NCBI RefSeq assembly: GCF_039523755.1
Contig: NZ_BAAAFX010000002.1
Location: 62,001 to 126,000 of the forward strand
DNA: 64,000 bases
Reading direction: 5' to 3'
From: Tatumella terrea
Lineage (GTDB): Bacteria; Pseudomonadota; Gammaproteobacteria; Enterobacterales; Enterobacteriaceae
Shown: in pieces, positions 16,413 through 24,700 of the stretch
Layout of the letters: each line of letters starts with the position of its first letter
How positions within the stretch are numbered: the stretch's first letter is position 1
The notes under the pieces: generated by a model
What the model saw: only the letters and a program-made list of their open reading frames with translations
Told to the model about the DNA's origin: nothing
Database searches by the model: none
Position numbers and translations under genes: made by a program

Positions 16413-16868
16413 ATGAAAAAGTCCGTGGTTATTGTATCCCTTGTGTTGCTACTGGCCCTGGCAGGGCTCGGTGGCGGGTGGTGGTTAACCGCCAGGCAGA
16501 GTCCGGAGGGCGCAGGCGGGTTAAGCAAGTTATTTGAGAGTGCCCCACCGGAGGCCAGCTTTATTGATGTCAAAGATCTGATCATTACCCTGCAGGGAGA
16601 AAACGGCCGCGAACGTTATCTGTTACTCGATCTGGTGCTGGTGGTGAGAGGGGAGACACAATCTGCGCGGGCCATGGCCTTCGAACCTGCTGTCCGCAGT
16701 GCCACGGTCGGTCTGCTCAACAATCAGCCGTATGCTGCGCTTCGCGCACGCCAGATCCCCGAATTACATGACCAACTGCTTAAAAAATACCGGGAAGATG
16801 CGGCGCGGCTGGGGGTGACCCCGCTGCCGTTTGAGGATGTGATGATCAGTAAGATGGTTTTTCAGTGA
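16413..16868 (+). CDS. lafF: Flagellar basal-body protein LafF (FliL homologue)
   Basis: A 151-residue FliL-type protein: a single N-terminal membrane span (VVIVSLVLLLALAGLGGGWW, residues 4-23) and a periplasmic SPFH-like domain (FIDVKDLIITLQGENGRERYLLLDLVL; LRARQIPELHDQLLKKY). FliL family members surround the stator and support torque. Length and topology are standard. It lies between lafE and the sigma factor. Confidence 0.92.
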   Translation: MKKSVVIVSLVLLLALAGLGGGWWLTARQSPEGAGGLSKLFESAPPEASFIDVKDLIITLQGENGRERYLLLDLVLVVRGETQSARAMAFEPAVRSATVGLLNNQPYAALRARQIPELHDQLLKKYREDAARLGVTPLPFEDVMISKMVFQ

Positions 16869-16877
16869 AGTGCTGCG

Positions 16878-17597
16878 ATGTCAGTTACTGAATATTCTCT
16901 CGACGAGACCTTCAGTGCGGAACAGGAAGCGGCCTGTATTCGTCAGTATTTACCGTTGGTCCATAAAATCCTGCGCCAAATCGCTCATCACGCCAGTGTG
17001 GTGATGGATTATCAGGATTTACAACAGATTGCGCTGATGGGGTTGCTGACCGCACTGAGACGCTATGGCGTTCCGGATGAGGCTTTTCCGGGCTATGCAA
17101 AGTACCGGATCCGTGGGGCGATTCTGGATGAATTACGCCAGGCGGACTGGCGGCCGCGTACGGTCAGACAACAAACCCATGATATTGCCAGACAAATCCG
17201 CCAGCTGGCAAAACAGATTGGTCGTGAGCCGGAGTGGCCGGAGATCCGGCAGGCACTGCAGATAGATGCTCAGACCTATCATGATTATCTGCAAAGTGAG
17301 TATCTGGCCAGCATCGAAAGCCTGGATGCGGTGATGGAAAGTGAGGGCGAAGGCCGTTTCGGGTCCGAACGGGATAATCCGGAACGTTACTACGCGCGTC
17401 AGCAACAGCTTTCACAGGCCATCGCCGTACTGGATAAGCGGGAACAGCTGATCCTGACCCTCTATTATCAGCATGATATGAACCTGAAAGAGATAGCGCT
17501 GGTACTGGAAATCAGTGAAGCCCGGGTCTGTCAGCTGAATAAACGGTTGAACGATAAATTAGTCGCGTATTTAAAGCAAAGTGAGTCAGTATGTTGA
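16878..17597 (+). CDS. lafS: Flagellar sigma factor LafS (sigma-28, FliA homologue)
   Basis: A 239-residue sigma-28 type factor, the length of E. coli FliA. Region 2 is visible (LPLVHKILRQIAHHASVVMD, DYQDLQQIALMGLLTALRRYG, YRIRGAILDELRQADWRPR), region 3 follows, and region 4 has the helix-turn-helix (LTLYYQHDMNLKEIALVLEI, SEARVCQLNKRL). It would direct late lateral genes and be held by LfgM. The stop overlaps the start of lafT by 7 bases. Confidence 0.96.
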   Translation: MSVTEYSLDETFSAEQEAACIRQYLPLVHKILRQIAHHASVVMDYQDLQQIALMGLLTALRRYGVPDEAFPGYAKYRIRGAILDELRQADWRPRTVRQQTHDIARQIRQLAKQIGREPEWPEIRQALQIDAQTYHDYLQSEYLASIESLDAVMESEGEGRFGSERDNPERYYARQQQLSQAIAVLDKREQLILTLYYQHDMNLKEIALVLEISEARVCQLNKRLNDKLVAYLKQSESVC

Positions 17598-18460
17598 AGA
17601 TTGGTGGGATCCTGATTGTATTTATCTGTCTGATTTGGGGATATATGCATTCAGGCGGACGTTTAGCGGCTTTCTGGCAGCCCGGAGAGATTGTCATTAT
17701 TCTTGGGTGTGGCCTGGGGACATTGATCCTGGCTAACTCCGCCACGGTACTGAAGCAGATCCTTGCCCAGTTAAAAGGCGTCATGCGTAAAAACAGTTAC
17801 TCCGCTGATTACTCACAGCAGCTATTACTGCTGATGTATGAATTGCTGGACAGTGTACAGAATGGCGGACTCCGCAGCCTGGATAATCATATTGAGAACC
17901 CTACCGACAGTGAGGTGTTTCAGCGCTATCCGTTGATCGCCAGCGATTCAGAGCTGTGTACCTTTATTGCCGATAATTTTCGTATGATGGCGATGGGCAA
18001 GATCAATGAACATGAACTGGAAGGGCTGCTGGAACAGGAGCTTCATTCGGTTGAAGAGAATCTGTTGCAGGCTTCCCGTTCGTTACAGCGTACCGGGGAG
18101 GCGATGCCTGGCTTCGGGATCTGTGCCGCCGTGCTGGGTATTGTGATCACCATGCAGTCTATCGATGGCTCTATTGCCGTGATCGGTGTCAAAGTGGCAG
18201 CCGCACTGATCGGCACTTTTCTGGGGGTGTTCATCTGTTATTGCCTGATTGACCCGCTGGCGAATGCGATGGAACAGCTGGTGAAGAAAAAAATGACCGC
18301 TTTTGAATGCCTGCGGACCATCATGGTCAATCAGGTCGCAGGCAAACCGCCTCTGCTGGCAGTGGATGCCGGCAGGAAAATGTTACCCGTGGAAATTAAG
18401 CCCTCGTTTTCTCAGTTAGAGGCCTGGGTAGATAACCGCCAGGAGCCTGATTCGCGATGA
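17591..18460 (+). CDS. lafT: Flagellar stator protein LafT (MotA homologue)
   Basis: A 289-residue homologue of MotA, the membrane stator subunit that contacts the rotor. The N-terminus GGILIVFICLIWGYMHSGG with ALWQPGE-like AAFWQPGEIVIILGCGLG and the later membrane pair (AMPGFGICAAVLGIVITM; VAAALIGTFLGVFICYCLI) fit the four-helix MotA layout with a large cytoplasmic loop in between. It overlaps both lafS and lafU, giving tight coupling of sigma factor and stator. Confidence 0.95.
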   Translation: MLKIGGILIVFICLIWGYMHSGGRLAAFWQPGEIVIILGCGLGTLILANSATVLKQILAQLKGVMRKNSYSADYSQQLLLLMYELLDSVQNGGLRSLDNHIENPTDSEVFQRYPLIASDSELCTFIADNFRMMAMGKINEHELEGLLEQELHSVEENLLQASRSLQRTGEAMPGFGICAAVLGIVITMQSIDGSIAVIGVKVAAALIGTFLGVFICYCLIDPLANAMEQLVKKKMTAFECLRTIMVNQVAGKPPLLAVDAGRKMLPVEIKPSFSQLEAWVDNRQEPDSR

Positions 18461-19389
18461 GCGTGCGCCAGAAGAATTCGACGACAATTATTAAACGTAA
18501 TATTCGCCGGGCCCATGCCGGCGGGCATGGCGGTGCCTGGAAGGTGGCCTTTGCCGATTTTATGCTGGCGCTGATGTCACTTTTTATGGTGATGTGGATC
18601 ATGGGGCAGGTCTCTGAAAAAGACCGGAAAGCGATTATGTATACCTTAAATAATCAGTCGGTGTTTGAGAGCCACTCCTTCAGCCCTATCTCTTTTTCAG
18701 GACAGGATCCGGCACCTTCGGTTTCACCCGATATTTCACCTCAGGCAGCGTCACATGACGCCAGGCCGCAGAGCGCTCAGCCCTCACAGGCCACGCAGAC
18801 CGCACAGGAAGCAACAGCAGAAACCGCCCCTGTTGCTGCTCAGGATAAAAATGCCGCGTCGCAGGATAGCCTGCAAACCGCCCTGCAGACCTTTGTGGCA
18901 GGTCAGAAGGCGCAGAACAATATGCGGATTGAGAAGCTGGCAACGGGGCTGCGGGTGGTGGTAAATGATGATCCCCACCGGGCCATGTTTGAACGCGGCA
19001 GCGCCCGGGTCACGCCTTATTTTCAGCAATTACTTACCGGGCTGGTACCGGTGCTGGATAAAAGCCGCGATCATATGATCATTATTGGTCATACGGATGC
19101 GACCCCTTATCCGCAGAATCCTTACTACGATAACTGGAGTTTGTCGGTGGATCGGGCACAGTCTGCCCGCCAGGTGATGATCCATGCCGGTTTCTCCGCA
19201 GATAAAATCGTTCAGCTCTCCGGCGTTGCAGATCAGAAGCCCCTGGATCGTCATCAGCCGACCAATCCGATTAACCGGCGGATTGAGTTTATTATCTTAT
19301 CTGAGCAGGGACTGGCGCAGTGGGAAGAAACATTTTCGTCTCAGGCCCGTTTGCTGTCGCCGCATGATCAAATGACCGATGTCCGTTGA
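18457..19389 (+). CDS. lafU: Flagellar stator protein LafU (MotB homologue)
   Basis: A 310-residue MotB homologue. The single membrane helix holds the proton-binding Asp at residue 34 (KVAFADFMLALMSLFMVMWI), then a Gln/Ala/Pro-rich linker (residues 70-140), then an OmpA-like peptidoglycan-binding domain (IIIGHTDATPYP, NWSLSVDRAQSARQVM, NRRIEFIIL). The Asp and the OmpA fold indicate a proton-type stator. The stop (19387-19389) shares one base with the next ATG. Confidence 0.96.
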   Translation: MSVRQKNSTTIIKRNIRRAHAGGHGGAWKVAFADFMLALMSLFMVMWIMGQVSEKDRKAIMYTLNNQSVFESHSFSPISFSGQDPAPSVSPDISPQAASHDARPQSAQPSQATQTAQEATAETAPVAAQDKNAASQDSLQTALQTFVAGQKAQNNMRIEKLATGLRVVVNDDPHRAMFERGSARVTPYFQQLLTGLVPVLDKSRDHMIIIGHTDATPYPQNPYYDNWSLSVDRAQSARQVMIHAGFSADKIVQLSGVADQKPLDRHQPTNPINRRIEFIILSEQGLAQWEETFSSQARLLSPHDQMTDVR

Positions 19390-20135
19390 TGAGCAGGCTG
19401 TGTACCCGGACATGCCTGTGGGGAGTGTTGCTCAGCGCTCTGTTACTGCCCCTGCACGGAGAGGCAGCGAAGCCTGCTGACCACCAGGCGCGGATGGCGA
19501 AAATTGAACGGGAGCGTAACCGTCAACGCCTGTGGCATCAGTCCGTACTATCGGCAGGTATCGCGGCGACAGCGGCGTCCGCGCATTCGCGGGCATTGCG
19601 TCAGAAAAAACAGCGACAAGCCACGCTGGCCTTACTGCGGCGGGGCATTATTCCGGGCGATAGCGGCCTTGGGTGGGTACCGTTAACCACCGATGAATTA
19701 CTGAGAGAAACCGGGTCTCCGCAATTACTTTCTGCGCTGGCAAAGGTACTGGATACGCTGGACGCTCAGATTGGCCGCCCCTATCGCTGGGGCGGTCAGA
19801 CACCGGGGCAGGGGTTCGATTGCAGCGGACTCGTCTGGTTTGCGTTCCGTGACGCAATTAACTGGCCCATTCCGCGGACGGCGCAGGCGCTGTTCACGGA
19901 TCCCCGCATGGCGGCGGTCTTTACGACTGAACTCCGGCGGGGTGACCTCGTCTTCTTCTACATTCACCGGCGGGATGTGCCTGACCATGTGGGGATTTAC
20001 CTGGGAAATCATCAGTTTATCGAAGCTCCCCGCACAGGACTGTCCATCCGTATCAGCCAGCTGGACCAGCCCTTCTGGCAACAGCATTATGCCGGCGCGC
20101 GTCGTGTACTCACAGAACATAACCTGCGCCACTGA
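19389..20135 (+). CDS. Exported NlpC/P60 peptidase coupled to the Flag-2 stator genes
   Basis: A 248-residue exported protein counted from the ATG that shares one base with the lafU stop (TGATG). Residues 1-26 form a signal peptide (LWGVLLSALLLPLHGEA). A basic helical segment (residues 30-85) leads into a C40/NlpC-P60 domain: RPYRWGGQTPGQGFDCSGLV with catalytic Cys145, then PDHVGIYLGNHQFIEAPRTG with His200. The third position of the family triad, usually His, Asn or Gln, seems to be Glu212. Family members cleave peptide stems of peptidoglycan in the periplasm. Placement in the stator operon suggests it remodels the wall for the motor or rod; that role is inference. Confidence 0.88.
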   Translation: MSRLCTRTCLWGVLLSALLLPLHGEAAKPADHQARMAKIERERNRQRLWHQSVLSAGIAATAASAHSRALRQKKQRQATLALLRRGIIPGDSGLGWVPLTTDELLRETGSPQLLSALAKVLDTLDAQIGRPYRWGGQTPGQGFDCSGLVWFAFRDAINWPIPRTAQALFTDPRMAAVFTTELRRGDLVFFYIHRRDVPDHVGIYLGNHQFIEAPRTGLSIRISQLDQPFWQQHYAGARRVLTEHNLRH

Positions 20136-20281
20136 TCAGTAAGGTACAGAGGTCACGGACAGCAGTAGATTCAGACGTGTTGATGAGTATTCGCAATCAG
20201 CGTTTATTATGCAATAACAATGAACAGAGGACACTTACTGACGGGCATACGTAGTGAGAGACATAAATAATTTAAAAGAAG

Positions 20282-20318
20282 TCTGTCAGAAAACCCGAAA
20301 TCACCGTTTTCTGACAGA
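20282..20318. terminator. Strong inverted repeat between two convergent genes
   Basis: A perfect 13-bp stem (TCTGTCAGAAAAC / GTTTTCTGACAGA) with an 11-base loop lies between the rightward flagellar operon end and the leftward sulfotransferase-like gene. It may terminate both, more likely the leftward transcript because T-rich sequence follows on that side. No gene is seen in 20136-20357. Confidence 0.6.
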
Positions 20319-20357
20319 AAGTCATACCGGCCTGAATATTTTACTTCATACTGCCCT

Positions 20358-22145
20358 TCAGAAGCCGGTGTCGTTCAACCATTGAAGTAATTGTTCCAAA
20401 GAAGGGGTTGCAGGAGCTCTGGCTATCGACTTCCCTTGTTGTACAGCGAGTAGCGTGGGCAGGCCCCGAACACCCAGATGTGTGGCGAGATCCTGATGAT
20501 GATCTGCATCCAGATAACGTTTTTCAGTTAATGATAAGCGTTCAGCCACATTAGCATCATTGAGAAGATGCCATAATTTCCGGCAATGAACACATCGCTC
20601 AGCCCCGACGAATAATAAAACTGGAAGTTCGCTTTGCAGCTCTTTTGAATGATGTACCGGAACGAAAGTTTCTTCTGCCACCTTAAATAATTTAGGGCTT
20701 CTTCTCAGAGTATCGCTATCTGTTGCAACACAAAGTGCATCGGCACTTTTATTATAGGGCTGGACGCCTGCGACTCTGACTGAACTTTGGGCGGGTCCTG
20801 CTGCTCCTGCACCTGGTTGCCGGAGGGTACAGACATCGCTGGTGTGAATAGCTATTTCCTGAGGGGTATCCAACTGAGGTATCCAGTCATAGGGAATGCG
20901 ATAAGCACGATATACCATATTATTGTTCAGGCTCTTCCCCCGGAAGGGAGAAATATATTCCCAGACAATTTCATGGTCGCGCGTTACTTCAAAAATCCGC
21001 CCGTTAGACCCTTCATTTATCAGTGTATTGCCATTTTCCAGCCGTTGCATATTACTGATGTATGGGCTGTAAAACCGATATGAATCTGTAGGATGGGGGA
21101 GGTTTGCCTCATATGGAGAATAACGCCATTCGATGTCTAATGTCTGAGGGTTGATCTCAAGGATCCTGGAGTAATCGCGCCAGGCATTTTTTACGCCATC
21201 TTGCGACATCGGATTAGGTGAACCATAGCCAGCCCAGCCACCATTATCAAAAATAAGGATATTTCCTGCACCGGGTAACCCCTGCGGGATCATATGTGCA
21301 TGGTGCTGGCCAATAATCCAGCCGAGGTGTTTATATTCAGGTTTGTTATAATCCGGACCAAGTTGCCAGACAATCTTGCCACTTTTCTTATCGATAATAG
21401 CGATTATATTAGATTCACGCGCATCCCAAATAATATTGTCAGGATGGAATCGGGTATCACCTGCATCGTACCATTTGTTAGGGCCTAGCGTAGACATTGA
21501 ATTGATATGCATCCAGTCACCCATTCCTCCGTTACTGGCACGCATATTGGGATTGTTACGTATTGCTGTTCGGGCTGCTTCATCAAAACCGAGCTCATGA
21601 AAATGGTCACTGCAACGCCATTCCCATATAATTTCGCCAGCCCAGTTGACCTCAATGATAGTGTCATCTAATAAACACTTATCGGAAATATCCCTGTTAA
21701 TCAGGTTAGTATGCGCCAGAATTAACGTATTTCCGCTTTCCGTCCGGGGTTCCAGGCCGGGAGCATAATAACCGACCGGATTACCGGTACGTTGGTAGTC
21801 ATGATGTGCTCTGGCCATCCAGCGGACAGGATTCTGAGGGTCATTAATTTCTTCGTAATGATCAAATTTCCACGTAATGTTCCCTTCCCAGTCGACCTGA
21901 ATAAGATCCACCATATCCTGCATTCCATAACGAGGGTCACGTTGCCCGCTATGACCCAGGATGAAACCTCCCGGAAGCATTTTATTAGGAAAACCATGGA
22001 GCTCAGGCCACTCACGGACGACATTTCCGTTCATATCAATCAATACAGCCCCATGTTCTGTTGCCTGGAATAGTGTATATCCACTCCAGGTACGTAGTGG
22101 GTCGAAAAGAGTGGCCCCGGTCGGATAAACTGAGGGATATCCCAT
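20358..22145 (-). CDS. Arylsulfotransferase-like propeller fused to a thioredoxin-like domain
   Basis: A 595-residue two-domain protein. Residues about 15-430 resemble bacterial arylsulfate sulfotransferases (ASST, beta-propeller): DWMHINSMSTLGPN (210-223), IIGQHHAHMIPQG (277-289), NILIFDNGG, and the repeated NGNTLI/WEY propeller strands. ASST enzymes move sulfate from aryl sulfates to phenols. Residues about 490-595 look like thioredoxin: LLFVGAERCVHCRKLW with CVHC at 518-521 and the cis-Pro loop RGLPT at 560-564. No signal peptide is visible, unlike periplasmic AssT. The ATG has an AGGAG 8 bases upstream. I could not place the catalytic His with certainty. It ends a leftward operon with an ABC ATPase and permease. 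Confidence 0.8.
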   Translation of the reverse strand: MGYPSVYPTGATLFDPLRTWSGYTLFQATEHGAVLIDMNGNVVREWPELHGFPNKMLPGGFILGHSGQRDPRYGMQDMVDLIQVDWEGNITWKFDHYEEINDPQNPVRWMARAHHDYQRTGNPVGYYAPGLEPRTESGNTLILAHTNLINRDISDKCLLDDTIIEVNWAGEIIWEWRCSDHFHELGFDEAARTAIRNNPNMRASNGGMGDWMHINSMSTLGPNKWYDAGDTRFHPDNIIWDARESNIIAIIDKKSGKIVWQLGPDYNKPEYKHLGWIIGQHHAHMIPQGLPGAGNILIFDNGGWAGYGSPNPMSQDGVKNAWRDYSRILEINPQTLDIEWRYSPYEANLPHPTDSYRFYSPYISNMQRLENGNTLINEGSNGRIFEVTRDHEIVWEYISPFRGKSLNNNMVYRAYRIPYDWIPQLDTPQEIAIHTSDVCTLRQPGAGAAGPAQSSVRVAGVQPYNKSADALCVATDSDTLRRSPKLFKVAEETFVPVHHSKELQSELPVLLFVGAERCVHCRKLWHLLNDANVAERLSLTEKRYLDADHHQDLATHLGVRGLPTLLAVQQGKSIARAPATPSLEQLLQWLNDTGF

Positions 22146-22166
22146 AGTATGACTCCTCGAATAAAA

Positions 22167-22913
22167 TTATAAGACGTCTGTAATCAGGTGGCGTATATGT
22201 CGGCAGAGATCGATAAAGGCAATATCGTCTCTGTGTCGGGTGTGAGGGAGTGTAATTTTTACTTCTTCACGTATACGTCCGGGACGTGGAGAAAGGACGA
22301 TGACTCGATCGGCTAAAGCGACAGCTTCTTCGACATCATGGGTTACCAGTAAGGTTGTACTGCCGGTACTGAGATGAAGCTCAAGCAACTGTTGTTGAAG
22401 AGTGTGGCGAGTGAGTGCATCCAGCGCCCCGAAAGGTTCGTCAAGCATTAATATTTGAGGATGAGCGATAATACCGCGAGCAATAGCGACACGTTGTGCC
22501 ATCCCCCCCGACAGCTGTGAGGGGAGTACATTCGCAAAATCAGCCAGCTGAACCCGCTCGAGCATATTTAATGCCAGTTGTTTTTTTTCTGAACTGTTCA
22601 ACGGACTGTTCGCCAGACCCAACAGAACATTTTCTGTGACCGTCAGCCAGGGAAAAAGCCGCGGTTCCTGAAAGATTATTCCCCGCTCTTTACCCACACC
22701 AGAAACGGGATTACCGCTAACTAAAATGTCTCCCGAGCTTGCAGGCTCAAGGCCGACAAGCATACGTAGTAACGTTGATTTACCACATCCGCTGCTACCG
22801 ACTAATACCACCAGTTCACCCGAAGTGACATCAAGGTTGAAATTTTCTAAGACAGTCACCTGATTCCAGGATTTGCAGACATTACGAAAAGAGATAAGAG
22901 GTAACGTTTTCAT
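22167..22913 (-). CDS. SsuB/TauB-type ABC transporter ATPase
   Basis: A 248-residue nucleotide-binding subunit of an importer. Walker A is GSSGCGKST (38-46), the Q-loop is FQEPRLFPWLTV as in sulfonate, taurine and nitrate importers, the signature is LSGGMAQR, Walker B is ILMLDEP, the D-loop is FGALDALTR and the switch is VTHDVEEA. It sits 5 bases after the permease gene and 21 bases before the sulfotransferase-like gene, so all three share a transcript. Substrate specificity cannot be read from the ATPase; sulfonates or sulfate esters are the best guess from the whole cluster. Confidence 0.93.
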   Translation of the reverse strand: MKTLPLISFRNVCKSWNQVTVLENFNLDVTSGELVVLVGSSGCGKSTLLRMLVGLEPASSGDILVSGNPVSGVGKERGIIFQEPRLFPWLTVTENVLLGLANSPLNSSEKKQLALNMLERVQLADFANVLPSQLSGGMAQRVAIARGIIAHPQILMLDEPFGALDALTRHTLQQQLLELHLSTGSTTLLVTHDVEEAVALADRVIVLSPRPGRIREEVKITLPHTRHRDDIAFIDLCRHIRHLITDVL

Positions 22914-22918
22914 CAGAG

Positions 22919-24493
22919 TTAATCCTTGTTACGCCAGCGCGTAGCGCGTAATTCAAGTAAACGGCCGGCTTTATCCAGCAGAGCGCCTGTCATTCCTGTG
23001 AGTACCATGCCGCAAATGATTGTTGGCATATCAAGAAGTTGTTGTGCATTAAACATAAGGCTCCCGATACCGGTGCCTGATGACATAAAATATTCAGCAC
23101 CAATATTGCCAAGCCAGGCGTAAATCAGCGCTAAGCGTAGTCCGGAAAAAATACCGGCCGCGGCCCCGGGAATAATAAGCCTGCGTAAACGTAGCTGTCC
23201 GGAAATACCCAGAACCCGGGCAACTTCATCCAGTTGTGGATTCCGGTGAGTCACAGATTGATGAGTGTTAAAAAACATGGGGAAAAAGGAAGCAAGAGCA
23301 ATAAATACTATTTTTCCTTCATCACCATTACCTACCCATGCCGTCAGCAATGGGAGCCATGCAAATAGTGCAATATGTCGCAGTACATTGAGTGTCGGTG
23401 TGAATATTTCTCCGGTACGCTTTTTTAGTGCAAAAAGCAGCCCGAAAAAAAGTCCCGCCGTTATGCCGGCGAACCCGCCGATAATGGCCCGTTTCAGGCT
23501 GGCGAACATAGCAGCTTCAAATTCACCGTTGGTTATCCCTGAGATAAAACGAAGTACCACTGCGAAGGGGGAAGAGAATAAAGTGTTATCCAGCCATCCC
23601 CACTGGCTGCCAAATTGCCAGATGAAAAGTAGTAAGACGGGTAATTGCAAAGCTCTCCAGCCGGAGGTTGTGATCTGTGCTCGATGTCCCACGGAAGGCA
23701 GTGGCCAGAAGACCAGCCGTCGATAAGCCCTGGTGGTCGCCCATTCCATCAACATCCCGCTGAGGCCAATCACAAAGATAGTGACAAAAACGATATCCAT
23801 CTGGAACATCTGGCGTCCCCAGACCATCAGATAGCCGATACCTTTTGAGGAGGCCAGTAGTTCAACGACGATCAGTGATACCCAGGCCTGGGATAAGGCC
23901 AGGCGCAGGCCGGTAAACCAGTCGGGTAAAGCCGAGGGGATGACTACCCAACGCAGTTTTTGCCAGCGTGTAAAACGCATCACTTTTGCAACCTCGCTCA
24001 GTGTTAATGGGACACTGGAAACGGCTTGGCGGGTGTTAATGGTGACGGGAATAAGGGTGGTTTTGATAATTACGGCCAGCTTCAGCCCATCTCCTATGCC
24101 AAAAACCACCATAAACAAAGGGATCCAGGCCAGGGTCGGTATCTGTGCGAGGGTATAAAACAGAGGTTCTCCTCTCTGTGCGGTTGCAGGGACTAATCCG
24201 AACAGGGCACCCAGTAGGGTACCCGCCACTGTGCCAGCAAATAACCCCATAGCCAGATATTGAAGACTAAATCCCCATTGTGAGAACAGATTATTTTTTA
24301 TTAATGAAAATGCCGTATTTGCAACATCAAAAGGTTCCGGCAAAATTTGTATTGGCATCCATTGCTCTCTGGATGCGGTATACCACAATAGTAAGAGTAG
24401 TAACGGCAGCAACCATGGCCAGCCATTATAGTGTGACTTTTGCCGGGGAAGTCTACTTTTCCTTAGTGTTATCTGTGACATAGGCGTCTGCAT
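22919..24493 (-). CDS. Double-length ABC permease (two fused TauC/SsuC-type units)
   Basis: A single protein of about 524 residues carrying two complete binding-protein-dependent permease domains in tandem. Each half has its own EAA-type loop contacting the ATPase: the first near LSEVAKVMRFTRWQKLRWVV followed by IPSALPDWFTGLRLALSQAW, the second near LDEVARVLGISGQLRLRRLI followed by IPGAAAGIFSGLRLALIYAW. SsuC and TauC are usually single-domain homodimers of about 250-270 residues. The frame is open to a TTG at 24532. ATGs exist at 24493 and 24481, neither with a clear ribosome site, so the start is uncertain by up to 17 residues. Confidence 0.9.
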   Translation of the reverse strand: MQTPMSQITLRKSRLPRQKSHYNGWPWLLPLLLLLLWYTASREQWMPIQILPEPFDVANTAFSLIKNNLFSQWGFSLQYLAMGLFAGTVAGTLLGALFGLVPATAQRGEPLFYTLAQIPTLAWIPLFMVVFGIGDGLKLAVIIKTTLIPVTINTRQAVSSVPLTLSEVAKVMRFTRWQKLRWVVIPSALPDWFTGLRLALSQAWVSLIVVELLASSKGIGYLMVWGRQMFQMDIVFVTIFVIGLSGMLMEWATTRAYRRLVFWPLPSVGHRAQITTSGWRALQLPVLLLFIWQFGSQWGWLDNTLFSSPFAVVLRFISGITNGEFEAAMFASLKRAIIGGFAGITAGLFFGLLFALKKRTGEIFTPTLNVLRHIALFAWLPLLTAWVGNGDEGKIVFIALASFFPMFFNTHQSVTHRNPQLDEVARVLGISGQLRLRRLIIPGAAAGIFSGLRLALIYAWLGNIGAEYFMSSGTGIGSLMFNAQQLLDMPTIICGMVLTGMTGALLDKAGRLLELRATRWRNKD

Positions 24494-24700
24494 TAATAAA
24501 ATTATAGGCCTATAAAACCCCTCCTGAAGCAAATTGTCATTGCATTAATCGAATACTACTGATGCATAAAATGCATTTCATTCTGTGAGTATTGTTATTA
24601 CTGGTTTCGCCTTTTTTTTTCTTTAATAAGCAAATAAAAGCATTTAACACAATGCCTGTCTCCTCTTTAGGGTGAAACACTATTCACAGGAGAAACATCA

